Assembly (NCBI RefSeq): GCF_949987515.2
Contig: NC_082688.1
Location: forward strand, 101,349,893 to 101,413,892
From: Delphinus delphis
Lineage: Eukaryota > Chordata > Mammalia > Artiodactyla > Delphinidae
Reading direction: 5' to 3'
Length of the DNA stretch: 64,000 bases
This document shows positions 35,192 through 45,744 of the stretch, piece after piece. Made by a program: the position numbers and the translations under genes. The notes beneath the pieces were generated by a model that did no database searches, was not told where the DNA came from, and saw only the letters and a program-made list of their open reading frames with translations. Positions within the stretch are counted from its first letter, which is position 1. Every line of letters starts with the position of its first letter.

Positions 35192-38100
35192 ATGGGAGCA
35201 GGAACATACATATTGATAATTACCTTAAATGTAAATGGACTAAATGCTCCCACCAAAAGACACAGATTGGCTGAATGGAGACAAAAACAAGACCCATATA
35301 TTTGCTGTCTACAAGAGATCCACTTCAGACCTAGAGACACATACAGACTGAAAGTAAGGGGATGGAAAAAGATATTTCATGCAAATGGCAACCAAAAGAA
35401 AGCTGGAGTAGCAATTCTCATATCAGACAAAATAGACTTTAAAATAAAGACTATTAGAAGAGACAAAGAAGGACACTACATAATGATCAAGGGATCGATC
35501 CAAGAAGAAGATATAACAATTGTAAATATTTATGCACCCAACATAGGAGCACCTCAATACATAAGGCAAATACTAACAGCCATAAAAGGGGAAATCGACA
35601 GTAACACATTCATAGTAGGGGACTTTAACACCCCACTTTCACCAATGGATAGATCATCCAAAATGAAAATAAATAAGGAAACACAAGCTTTAAATGATAC
35701 ATTAAACAAGATGGACTTAATTGATATTTATAGGACATTCCATCCAAAAACAACAGAATACACATTCTTCTCAAGTGCTCATGGAACATTCTCCAGGATA
35801 GATCATATCTTGGGTCACAAATCAAGCCTTGGTAAATTTAAGAAAATTGAAATTGTATCAAGTATCTTTCCCGACCACAACGCCATGAGACTAGATATCA
35901 ATTACAGGAAAAGATCTGTAAAAAATACAAACACATGGAGGTAAACAATACACTACTTAATAACGAAGCGATCACTGAAGAAATCAAAGAGGAAATCAAA
36001 AAATACCTAGAAACAAATGACAATGGAGACACAACGACGCAAAACGTATGGGAAGTAGCAAAAGCAGTTCTAAGAGGGAAGTTTATAGCAATACAATCCG
36101 ACCTTAAGAAACAGGAAACATCTTGAATAAACAACCTAACCTTGCACCTAAAGCAATTAGAGAAAGAAGAACAAAAAAACTCCAAAGTTAGCAGAAGGAA
36201 AGAAATCATAAAAATCAGATCAGAAACAAATGAAAAAGAAATGAAGGAAACGATAGCAAAGATCAATAAAACTAAAAGCTGGTTCTTTGAGAAGATAAAC
36301 AAAATTGATAAACCATTAGCCAGACTCATGAAGAAAAGAAGGGAGAAGATTCAAATCAATAGAATTAGAAATGAAAAAGGAGAAGTAACAACTGACACTG
36401 CAGAAATACAAAAGATCATGAGACATTACTACAAACAACTCTATGCCAATAAAATGGACAACCTGAAAGAAATGGACAAATTCTTATACATGCACAACCT
36501 GCCAAGACTGAATCAGGAAGAAACAGAAATTATGAACAAACCAATCACAAGCACTGAAATTGAAACTGTGATTAAAAATCTTACAACAAACAAAAGCCCA
36601 GGACCAGAGGGCTTCACAGGCAAATTCTATCAAACATTTAGAGAAGAGCTAACACCTATCCTTATCAAACTCTTCCAAAATATAGCAGAGGGAGGAACAC
36701 TCCAAAACTCATTCTACGAGGCCACCATCACCTTGATACCAAAACCAGACAAGGATGTCACAAAGAAAGAAAACTACAGGCCAATATCACTGATGAACAT
36801 AGATGCAAAAATCCTCAACAAAATACTGGCAAACAGAATCCAACATCACATTAAATGGATCATACACCATGATCAAGTGGGGTTTATCCCAGAAATGCAA
36901 GGATTCTTCAATATATGCAAGTCAATCAACGTGATACACCATATTAACAAATTGAAGGAGAAAAACCATATGATCATCTCAATAGATGCAGAGAAAGCTT
37001 TCAACAAAATTCAACACCCATTTATGATAAAAACCCTCCAGAAAGTAGGCATAGAGGGAAATTTCCTCAACATAATAAAGGCCATATAGGACAAACCCAC
37101 AACCAACATCGTCCTCAATGGTGAAAAACTGAAAGCATTTCCACTAAGATCAGGAGCAAGACAACTCTGCCCACTCTCACCACTCTTATTCAACATGGTT
37201 TTGGAAGTTTTAGCCACAGCAATCAGAGAAGAAAAGGAAATAAAAGGAACCCAAATCGGAAAAGAAGAAGTAAAGCTGTCACTGTTTGCAGATGACAAGA
37301 TACTACACATAGAGAATCCTAAAGATGCTACCAGAAAACTACTAGAGCTAATCAATGAATCTGGTAAAGTAGCAGGATACAAAATTAATGCACAGAAATC
37401 TCTGGCATTCCTATACACTAATGATGAAAAATCTGAAAGTGAAATCAAGACAACACTCCCATTTACCATTGAAACAAAAAGAATAAAATATCTAGGTATA
37501 AACCTACCTAAGAAGACAAAAGACCTGTATGCAGAAAATTATAAGACACTGATGAAAGAAATTAAAGATGATACCAACAGATGGAGAGATATACCATGTT
37601 CTTGAATTGCAAGAATCAACATTGTGAAAATGACTCTACTACCCAAAGCAATCTACAGATTCAATGCAATCCCTATCAAACTACCACTGGCATTTTTCAC
37701 AGAACTAGAACAAAAACTTTCACAATTTGTATGGAAACACAAAAGACCCCGAATAGCCAAAGCAATCTTGAGAACGAAATACGGAGCTGGAGGAATCAGG
37801 CTCCCTGACTTCAGACTACACTACAAAGCTACAGTAATCAAGACAGTATGGTACTGGCACAAAAACAGAAAGCTAGATCAATGGAACAGGATAGAAATCC
37901 CAGATATAAACCCACGCACATATGGTCACCTTATCTTTGATAAAGGAGGCAAGAATATACAATGGAGAAAAGCCAGCCTCTTCAATAAGTGGTGCTGGGA
38001 AAACTGGACAGGTACATGCAAAAGTATGAGATTAGATCACTCCCTAACACCATACACAAAAATAAGCTCAAAATGGATTAAAGACCTAAATGTAAGGCCA

Positions 38101-39005
38101 GAAACTATCAAACTCTTAGAGGAAAACATAGGCAGAACACTCTATGTCATAAGTCACAGCAAGATCCTTTTTCAACCACCTCCTAGAGAAATGGAAATAA
38201 AAACAAGAAGAAACAAATGGGACCTAATGAAACTTCAAAGCTTTTGCACAGCAAAGGAAACCATAAACAAGACAAAAAGACAACCCTCAGAGTGGGAGAA
38301 AATATTTGCAAATGAAGCAACTGACAAAGGATTAATCTCCAAAATTTATAAGCAGCTCATGCAGCTCAATAACAAAAAAACAAACAACCCAATCCAAAAA
38401 TGGGTAGAAGACCTAAATAGACATTTCTCCAAAGAAGATATACAGACTGCCAACAAACACATGAAAGAATGCTCAACATCACTAATCATTAGAGAAATGC
38501 AAATCAAAACTACAATGAGATATCATCTCACACCAGTCAGAATGGCCATTATCAAAAAATCTAGAAACAATAAATGCTGGAGAGGGTGTGGAGAAAAGGG
38601 AACCCTCTTGCACTGTTGGTGGGAATGTAAATTGATACAGCCACTGTGGAGAACAGTATGGAGGTTCCTTAAAAAACTACAAATAGAACTAACATATGAC
38701 CCAGCAATCCCACTGCTGGGCATATACCCTGAGAAAACCATAATTCAAAAAGAGTCGTGTACCAAAATGTTCATTGCAGCTCTATTTACAATAGCCCGGA
38801 GATGGAAACAACCTAAGTGTCCATCATCGGATGAATGGATAAATAAGATGTGGCACATATATACAATGGATACTCAGCCATAAAAAGCAACGAAATTGAG
38901 CTATTTGTAATGAGGTGGATAGACCTAGAGTCTGTCATACAGAGTGAAGTAAGTCAGAAAGAGAGAGACAAATACCGTATGCTAACACATATATATGGAA
39001 TCTAA
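35192..39005 (+). pseudogene. L1 ORF2 (endonuclease-reverse transcriptase), disrupted
   Basis: The length, about 1271 codons, equals a complete ORF2. The endonuclease occupies the first 250 residues, with NVNGLN, LQEIH, VNIYAPN, GDFN and SRIDHILG visible. The final motif reads FPDHN, with Pro where SDH is usual. RT follows: the SPGPEGF region, motif A SIDAEKAF, and catalytic FADD at about 37290. The C-terminal CCHC-like motif is [18 protein letters not shown]. Lesions: a 1-bp loss near 35940, TGA at 36124, TAG at 37087, TGA at 37603, and a 4-bp loss near 38870 ending the frame at 38883. The longest intact piece is 419 codons (37624-38883). Confidence 0.95.
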
Positions 39006-39300
39006 GAAAAAAAATGTCATGAAGAACCTAGGGTAAGACAGGAGTAAAGACACAGACCTACTAGAGAATAGACTTGAGGATATGGGGAGGGGGAAGGGTA
39101 AGCTGTGACAAAGCGAGAGAGAGGCATGGACATATATACACTACCAAACGTAAGGTAGATGAGCTAGTGGGAAGCAGCCGCATAGCACACTCGGTGCTTT
39201 GTGACTGCCTGGCGGGGTGGGATAGGGAGGGTGGGAGGGAGGGAGACGCAAGAGGGAAGAGATATGGGAACATATGTATATATAGAACTGATTCATTTTG

Positions 39301-39360
39301 TTGTAAAGCAGAAACTAACACACCATTGTAAAGCGGAAACTAACACACCATTGTAAAGCA
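39301..39360 (+). repeat. 25-bp tandem duplication in L1 3' UTR
   Basis: Two direct copies, 39301-39325 and 39326-39350, of the 'gaaactaacacacca' segment preceded by 'ttgtaaagc', then a partial third. The other young L1 copies here have it once. Confidence 0.9.
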
Positions 39361-39625
39361 ATACTCCAATAAAAATGTTAAAAAAAATTGATTCTCATGC
39401 CATTAATAATGAGACATAAGTAAACAATAAATTTTTATATGATATTCAGCTAAAAGTGGCAAAAAATCAGATAACTCATCTTTTAAAGCTTTCTATAAAC
39501 TGACAAATAAAATATATATGAATTATGCCTTATGCATTAGCACCCCAACATGTGCTTTTGTGGAACACATTTAGAAGAAGACAGACCATGAGATTTTTCT
39601 ATTTTTCAGGTAGATGTAATTTTGT

Positions 39626-40257
39626 TGTTAGGTAGTAAAGGGTTAATTCAGTGGGCTTGGGATACCCAAACCCTGAACATTTCAAAGAAGGGACTGGCCC
39701 TTGCCAGCTTCTGAGAGATAACCTCTAAGTCCCTGTAATACTATACTTGATAAGAATATCTTTGTATACCTGGGGACTTGAGACAAACCAGATTTACTCC
39801 AACAATGTGATTTATGATAAATACATATTTTTATTTGCTTGGGGTCTTGGGCCACACTTCATCAGTTTGACCTCTGGGGAGCAGGAGGAAGGTTAAGGCT
39901 GAGTAGTTAAGGTCAGTCTTGCAGGCACCCTATGCCTATGGGACTGACCTAAAATAAAAACACTAGACTCCAAAGCACAGCTGAACTTCCCCATTGGCAA
40001 CACTTCAGATGTATTGTCCTATATCATTGCTGTGAGAGTTAGGTGCTGTCCATATGACTCCACTGGGAGAGCACAGTTGGAAACTGAGGCCTGGTTTCTC
40101 CTGGACACTGCATTACGCACCCTTTTCCTTTGCTTATTTTAATCCATATGATTTCAATTTGTAATGAATTTTAACCATGAGGATGACAGCTTTACTGAGC
40201 TCTGTGAGTCCTAGTAAACCACTGAAGCTGAAGGTGGTCTTGGAATCCTTGACACAG
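39626..40257 (+). mobile_element. Solo LTR, MLT2-like (ERVL class)
   Basis: Starts with 'tgttaggtagtaaagggtta' and follows the order of an ERVL LTR: 'gggatacccaaaccctgaac', 'agagataacctctaagtccc', 'cttggggtcttgggccacac', 'aaaataaaaacactagactc', 'ctgtgagtcctagtaaacca', ending near '...ccttgacaca'. No internal retroviral genes flank it, so it is a recombined solo LTR. The family name is from memory. Confidence 0.8.
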
Positions 40258-41004
40258 TTGCTGAGACAGCTAAACATCTTCAGTAAGTGCTTGCTAAGTG
40301 TCACAAGAGTTACTGAAACTTCAGTTTGGAAATGGCTACCAAGGAAATCTGAGCTACAGCTGGAGCTGGAGCTTGAATTCTGGATTTCATGTGTATCACT
40401 CTATACTTAGAGTGGAAGCTGCATGCCAAAAGGATTATACCCAAGGAACAGACCTGGCCCAGCTGTGGAGTAAACCAGAGAAATTGAGAGGTCAGAGGGG
40501 TCCAGTGTCATGCTCAAGGCTAGAGGTAAGGATACAGTTTTGAGCCAGGTATTTGGGTTTACACTCACTACCTCCTAACTCTGATGAAAAGTGTAAGTTA
40601 GTTAACCTTTCTGTGCCTCCAACTCTCACATTATATATTTCTAAAGAAATATATAAAATCATAGAGAATTTTAAGAAGCCAGCATCAACAATATTAATAT
40701 AGAGGTATAAGTCTTTATCCCACAAGCCATGCCTGTTTGTCCTTCTTCTGAATATTCACAGTCAGGATTTGTCCTTTGTATACTCATATTCTGGCTTCTT
40801 TCTCCTAAGGAATTATTCTCATCAGCTATATTGCCAGGGTGGGATTAATGCTGTAAAAGATATTAATGTTTTTATGATTGTGTTATTTATAATCATACTG
40901 TTTTATAACAAATTACACTCCACGATTCAGTGCCAGCTAAGCAGAATATGCAAGATGAAACTCTAGAGTTCTTGAATCATTTGAGTTGATGGAGGTGACC
41001 ACCC
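40258..41004. other. Non-coding sequence with MIR-like trace
   Basis: Weak sense MIR-like words at about 40530-40625 ('agttaacctttctgtgcctc'). Nothing else is recognised. The overlapping frames 40177-40543 start inside the LTR and have no family features. Confidence 0.4.
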
Positions 41005-41180
41005 CTGTCACTTGTAAGCTTTGTGACATGGTGCTTGTCACTTAAGTTCCTGGACACTATTTACCTCTACAGAATTCCAGTGATGAAAACATCAAGGTCA
41101 TTTGCATTTTTGGAGGATTAAATGAGAAAATGCATGGAAGATGATCAGAGTTAGCCCCAGGAGTAGATACTACAAACATA
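41005..41180 (+). mobile_element. MIR SINE
   Basis: Sense MIR: 'cacttgtaagctttgtgaca', 'tgtcacttaagttcctggac', 'tttggaggattaaatgagaa', 'gcccc-agg' end. Diverged, but the order is clear. Confidence 0.68.
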
Positions 41181-41184
41181 TGTT

Positions 41185-41520
41185 GTTTTTGTTAATATTT
41201 GTTCTGAGTAGGTACCATGTGCTTTGTGTCAGGCACAAGGGTAGTGATTCAAGGATTTAACAAATATTAAGATATGGTTAAACATATGTACATAAGAATG
41301 AAAACAGATGTGCATCTAGGTGCTTATGGTTCAGTAAGGAGACCGACATGCATAAAGATACAATGCAGCAGAGGCAAGTGAGTTGGGGAAGGGCATTTCA
41401 GGTAGAGGGTAGAGTCAGTCATAGTTTGTGCAAAGGTGTGATGAGTATATTTAAGAGACAGTGAAAATTAAAGTTTCCAGAAGCTGGAAACTAGGCTGTG
41501 TGGGCGGAGATAAGGAGGGT
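41185..41520 (-). mobile_element. L2 LINE 3' region
   Basis: Antisense L2: 'taggtaccatgtgctttgtg', 'caggcacaagggtagtgatt', then 'gaagggcatttcaggtagag' and 'tttgtgcaaaggtgtgatga'. The spacing fits a continuous copy. Confidence 0.75.
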
Positions 41521-42559
41521 CAGAGAGGGCACCCAGGTACTGTAACTGAATCCTTTTCCCCACAATGTCACCAGTGTTTCCTCAGTTGCTTTCCTAAAGG
41601 CAGAGACTGTAGAGGCATTTGGACTCTCTGTCTTTAAGCTTTCCCTTTAGACTGTGCAGTATGTTCCTTCAGAAGCTAAAACAAATTACCCTTATTGGCA
41701 GATGGCTGAGACTACTGCAGTTAAGGCTGTGTGGCGTGTCTGCATTTCCAATGAGATCCTTCTGATTTATTTCATCTGCAGTAATTAAACTTGCCTTTCC
41801 TTGCAGCAATGACTTAAAAATGCCAGGCGCTCTGGGCCTCATTGAAGAGGTTTGTCGTTGTCACTGTTGGGTTACCCAGATGCATCTCAACTCTTGCTGT
41901 GGCCATTTCAGATTTTCACCTGCAAACTCTAGGAACGAGGTCCTCAGCTATCATACTGAGGTGCAGCTAACAGCCTTTCCATCCATTAGAACCAAAGACT
42001 GAACCAAAGAGACTCTCATCTCTTTCTTTGTATCCCAACAGAATGATGACTCCATCCTATGGTGTGTTTGTCAGGGTTCCCCAGGACAGTAACAGGGGAA
42101 CAGGGCTCTGTCAAGCTATAGAGAAAAGAACCATTTTGGAATATTGTATGCACCTTAAAGGATGCAAAATATAGAGACTTCAAACAAAAATAAATAAATA
42201 AATAAGCTTCTTAAGCACAAAAAAGAATGCAGTTAGTGCCAGAATTCCACTTCAGAAATCCACAGACATTTAAACTAAGTTTCTAATCCCCAGCCTTCAA
42301 TAACATGCTTTGATTGTCTCATTGAAGAATCTGCAGGCATTATCAGGAACGGTGCAGAAAAACAAAGGAAGCCAAGTGAAAGGCACATGCAGTACAAACA
42401 CTCTTTGCACAACGTTGCTGGATCAGATCATTCTTCAGATAAAACTCAAAGGAGATAGCCAGGTATAATACTGTGATTTATAATAAGATATATATACTTG
42501 ATCTTAGGTCACTGTTGTCCCTGGCACACAGCCTGTAAAGCCCTTGATATTTCCTATAA
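41521..42559. other. Unassigned non-coding sequence with (AAAT)n
   Basis: No gene is recognised. A short (AAAT)n run lies at about 42187-42204. About 1 kb without a clear family. Confidence 0.4.
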
Positions 42560-43275
42560 TGAATGTGATAAAGATGTCTTTCTTTATGTTAATGAGGTGA
42601 CTTTTGGAAAACACCTAAGGATGGGGACTGGTTGCCAGGGGAGCCAAACATGTGATTAGAGGGTTGGAACTTTCAGTCCCACCCTCTTGACCTCCAGGGA
42701 GTGGAGGGTGGCTACAATCACCAATGGCCAATGATTTAATCAATGGTGCCTGTGCAATGAATCCTCCATTAAAACCCCAAAAGAACAGGGTTCGGAGAGC
42801 CTCCAGGTTGGTGAACACATCCAAGTACCTGGAACATGACACAACCCAACTCCGTAGGGACCGAAGCTCCCAGGCTCAGGACCCTCCCAGACCTCACCCC
42901 GTGTACGACTTCATTTGGCTGTTACCTTTAGTATCCTTTGTAATAAATCTGTAATCTAGTGAGTAAACTGATTTCCTGAGTTCTGTGAGCCCTTCTTGCA
43001 GATTAAACGACCAAGGAGGGGGGCTGTGGGAACCTCTAATGTATAGATAGTCGGAGGCACAAGTATCAACTTGGACCTAAGATTGGCATTGGAAGTGGAG
43101 GTGGACTTGTGGGACTGAGCCCTGCTTAACCTGTGAAATCTGATGTTATCTCCAGGTAGACAGTGTCAGAATCGAGTTAAATTTATGGGACACCTGGCTA
43201 ATGTCCCCAGAAAATTGATGTGTAAAAAAACCCAAACACACACATTGGAATTAGTGTCTGAATTGTACCAAGTAT
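42560..43275 (+). mobile_element. Solo LTR (copy A)
   Basis: Starts 'tgaatgtgataaagatgtct'. Landmarks: 'gctaatgaggtgac'-type block, 'ttgccaggggagccaaacat', 'cagtcccaccctcttgacct', 'gggttcggagagcctccagg', a polyadenylation signal AATAAA at 42942-42947, then 'gagttctgtgagcccttctt', and 'gtgggactgagccctgctta'. It is clearly the same family as 51794-52510. The family name is uncertain. Confidence 0.82.
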
Positions 43276-43424
43276 ATAGGCTATTGGGAGGTGGGTGTGG
43301 GAGAATGAAAGAGGCACTTTGGATGTGGCAACCAGTAGGGTTTGGTAAGACTGGAAGAAGAGTGGGTGGTGGGAGTGGTTGGAGATAAGAACATCTAATT
43401 ATTGTTATACAATTATAATTACAC

Positions 43425-43650
43425 GGCCAACATCTTGCTCACTTACTCCATGTAGGGCACTGAGCTAAGTCTGTTAAATGCCTTATCTCATTCAATCCTC
43501 ACCAGGGGCCCTGTGAGGTAGGAACATCATTATCCCAGCTTTGCAAAGGAGTGAACTGAAATGCAGAGATTGTGATGTACTGGTCAAGGTCATTCAGCTC
43601 TGTAGCTAGGCAAAGGTCAGGTGATAAAAGTTCTTATATTCCAAGCCAAA
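43425..43650 (-). mobile_element. MIR SINE
   Basis: Antisense MIR, long and well ordered: 'cttatctcattcaatcctca', 'gccctgtgaggtaggaacat', 'cattatcccagctttgcaaa', 'tcattcagctctgtagctag'. Confidence 0.85.
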
Positions 43651-43659
43651 CCTGGAGTT

Positions 43660-43890
43660 TACCTCTGAAAGCAATGGGGAGATGTGGAAGGATTTCAACT
43701 AAAAGAGTGGCATGCTCAGACCTGTATTTTGTAAAGATAGATTTGGAAGTGGGGGTGGAGGAGGAAAGGGGGAGCCAGGGGGCAGAGGAAAGCAAATCAG
43801 GACCAATTAGAAAGCCTTAGCTGATATTTGGAGGTAAATGATGAGGCAGAAACTGGGCAGCTGGTGAGAAGGGAGTAGCTTTGAAAGACA
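43660..43890 (-). mobile_element. L2 LINE internal fragment
   Basis: Antisense of the L2 segment also seen in sense near 19240-19340: 'aatggggagatgtggaagga', 'aaagagtggcatgctcagac', 'ttgtaaagatagatttggaa'. Confidence 0.72.
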
Positions 43891-44122
43891 TAAACAAACT
43901 ATAGTAGACCATCATGAGCAATTCAAGAGTTAAAGCAATGTTCTCAAGCAGATATTAATGACATTTTATTATTTTATATTTCCCAGAGGATGATGGGAAT
44001 CTGAACAATTATACAGGATTCGCACCATGGTAAATATTTACTTGGCAATTTGGAAAACCTGATTAGTGATTAATAGAGTTGTTTTAAACTCATGGGCCAC
44101 GGTCATTAAGAAAAAGAAAATT

Positions 44123-44346
44123 GGGCTTCCCTGGTGGCACAGTGGTTGAGAGTCTGCCTGCCGATGCAGGGGACGCGGGTTCGTGCCCCGGTCCAGGAAG
44201 ATCCCACATGCCGCGGAGCAGCTGGGCCCATGAGCCGTGGCCGCTGCGCCTGCGCGTCCGGAGCCTGTGCTCCACAACGGGAGGGGCCACAACAGTCAGA
44301 GGCCCACATACCGCAAAAGAAAAATAAAATAAAATAAAATAAAATT
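44123..44346 (+). mobile_element. CHR-type SINE, shorter variant
   Basis: Head 'gggcttccctggtggcacag', A box 44135-44145, B box position 44177-44187 reading gggttcgtgcc, body with 'ctgcgcctgcgcgtccggag'. It then ends early at 'cccacataccgcaaaag' with an (AAAAT)n tail (about 44316-44346). The B box has T in place of the conserved A (GTTCGT). The target duplication is short and ambiguous because both flanks are A-rich. Confidence 0.92.
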
Positions 44347-45189
44347 GCCTCTCTTGTTGCATTATATTTTAATTCCAGGCAGGAAAGCTTATTTAGCAGC
44401 CTTTGTCACAGAGCTTATAAACAACAGTTTTTTAAAGTGAGACAACATAAACACGGTATCATCCTGACACTGCATGAGTCAGCCTCTACAAAACAGGACA
44501 AATTTCCTCAGCCCCAGACCAGTAGTCTGTTTATAAGGGGTGAAAGCTCATTCCCTAACACCACCTCTTAACTCATGCCCTTGAGAGGAAAAATAAAGTT
44601 ACAGATCTCTAAGGGAACTGCAATCAAAAAAAAAAAAAATCACTTGGTTAGCAGCCACAGAAACCGATTCCCTCAATTTCTCTCTCGTATCTTCACGAAA
44701 ACTGGTCAAGGTCAAATTTGCACTAGTCATGGTTTTCCCCCTAGAAGAAAAGTAAAAGCAGTAGCTACTTATGATTTTCCAGAAAAAGCCAGACAAGAGA
44801 AGTATCAGAACTTGAGTCCAGTTTACCTGGCTTCAGGGTACCTTTCCCCATAATAATACGAGAGCCCTCAGGGCATGAAATAGCATGATTCAGAATTTTT
44901 CAGAAAGGCCAATGGGAGGTTAAGTTCCTGCTAAGTCCTGTATTTTATATCTTAAAAATTATAATCTGTAAATAGTTTGTTATTTATGTTGAATTTTCAT
45001 AAATCATGTTCAAAAAAGCCTTCATATTTAGAAGGCTGGATAACTTTTTGAGAAATGCAAATTAAACCTCAGAATGGAAAAAGTGATCAAAGTTGATATA
45101 GATTATCTTGGCACAATCCCTAAATCTTAAAAGAGGTGAGAAGCCATGAAATGATAATATATAAAAGAAGGACATCGTGTAAAGTTTTC
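44347..45189. other. Unassigned non-coding sequence
   Basis: No family or gene is recognised. A 14-base A run lies near 44626-44639. The 92-codon frame 44575-44853 runs through that A run and is mirrored on the other strand, so it is not called. Confidence 0.4.
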
Positions 45190-45355
45190 TGAGCAATTTG
45201 TTGTTTTTTTAAAATATAACATATACACCAAAATGTGCCCAGACTTTAAGTGTATAAGCTGTTGTATTTTTACAGTGATCCCATCCATGGAAACAGTGAC
45301 CAATTCAAGAATCAGAACCTGGTCATCACTTCAATCACTACTTTCTCTTGAATGA
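45190..45355 (-). mobile_element. Old L1M LINE 3' UTR, left half (split)
   Basis: Antisense L1 3' UTR: 'ataacatatacaccaaaatg', 'tttaagtgtataagctgttg', 'gaatcagaacctggtcatca'. It is interrupted by the LTR at 45356 and resumes at 45745 with 'ggtaaccactgttctgactc'. Confidence 0.75.
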
Positions 45356-45744
45356 TGAAGTTACGGACAATGTTTGTATCCTCTCAAAATTCATTGGTTG
45401 AAGCCCTAACCTTTAATGTGATGGTATTTGGAGATGGGGTTTAGGTAGATATTTAGGGTTAGATGAGACCATGAGGGTGGGGCCCCCATGATGGGATTAG
45501 TTCCCTTACAAGAAGATATACCAGAGACCTCGATCTCTCCCCATAGATGCACAAAACAGAAGTCACATGGGCAGATAGCAAGATGGTAGCCACCTACAAG
45601 CCAAGAGGAGAGGCCTCAAGATGAAACCTGTCTTTCTGACACCTGCATCTTCAACTTCCCAGCCTCAAGAACAGAATAAATTACTGTTGTTTAAACCACC
45701 CAATTTACAGCATTTTGTTATGGCAGCTCAAGCAGACTGAGACA
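45356..45744 (+). mobile_element. Solo LTR, MLT1-like (ERVL-MaLR)
   Basis: Order of an MLT1/MaLR LTR: 'ctcaaaattcattggttgaa', 'gccctaacctttaatgtgat', 'gagaccatgagggtggggcc', 'atgatgggattagttccctt', then AATAAA near 45675 and 'ttgtttaaaccacccaattt', ending 'actgagaca'. The 5-bp flanks aatga (45351-45355) and aatgg (45745-45749) are a near-perfect target duplication in the L1M 3' UTR. Confidence 0.82.

Larger units (their letters stand above)
31922..39382 (+). mobile_element. Full-length young L1 LINE
   Basis: An essentially complete L1, about 7.46 kb. It has a 5' UTR beginning 'gaaggggcttccggtaagat' (31922), a tandem 273-bp segment (33114 onward), ORF1 (34251-35133), ORF2 (35192-39005) and a 3' UTR with an A-rich end. 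The 14-bp direct repeat aaaaattgattctc at 31908-31921 and 39383-39396 is the target duplication. It shows that neither end is truncated. The length exceeds the human L1 because of the long region between the CpG-rich promoter and ORF1. Both frames carry several disabling changes, so it cannot retrotranspose on its own. It could still be a source of transcripts or of a promoter. Confidence 0.97.
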
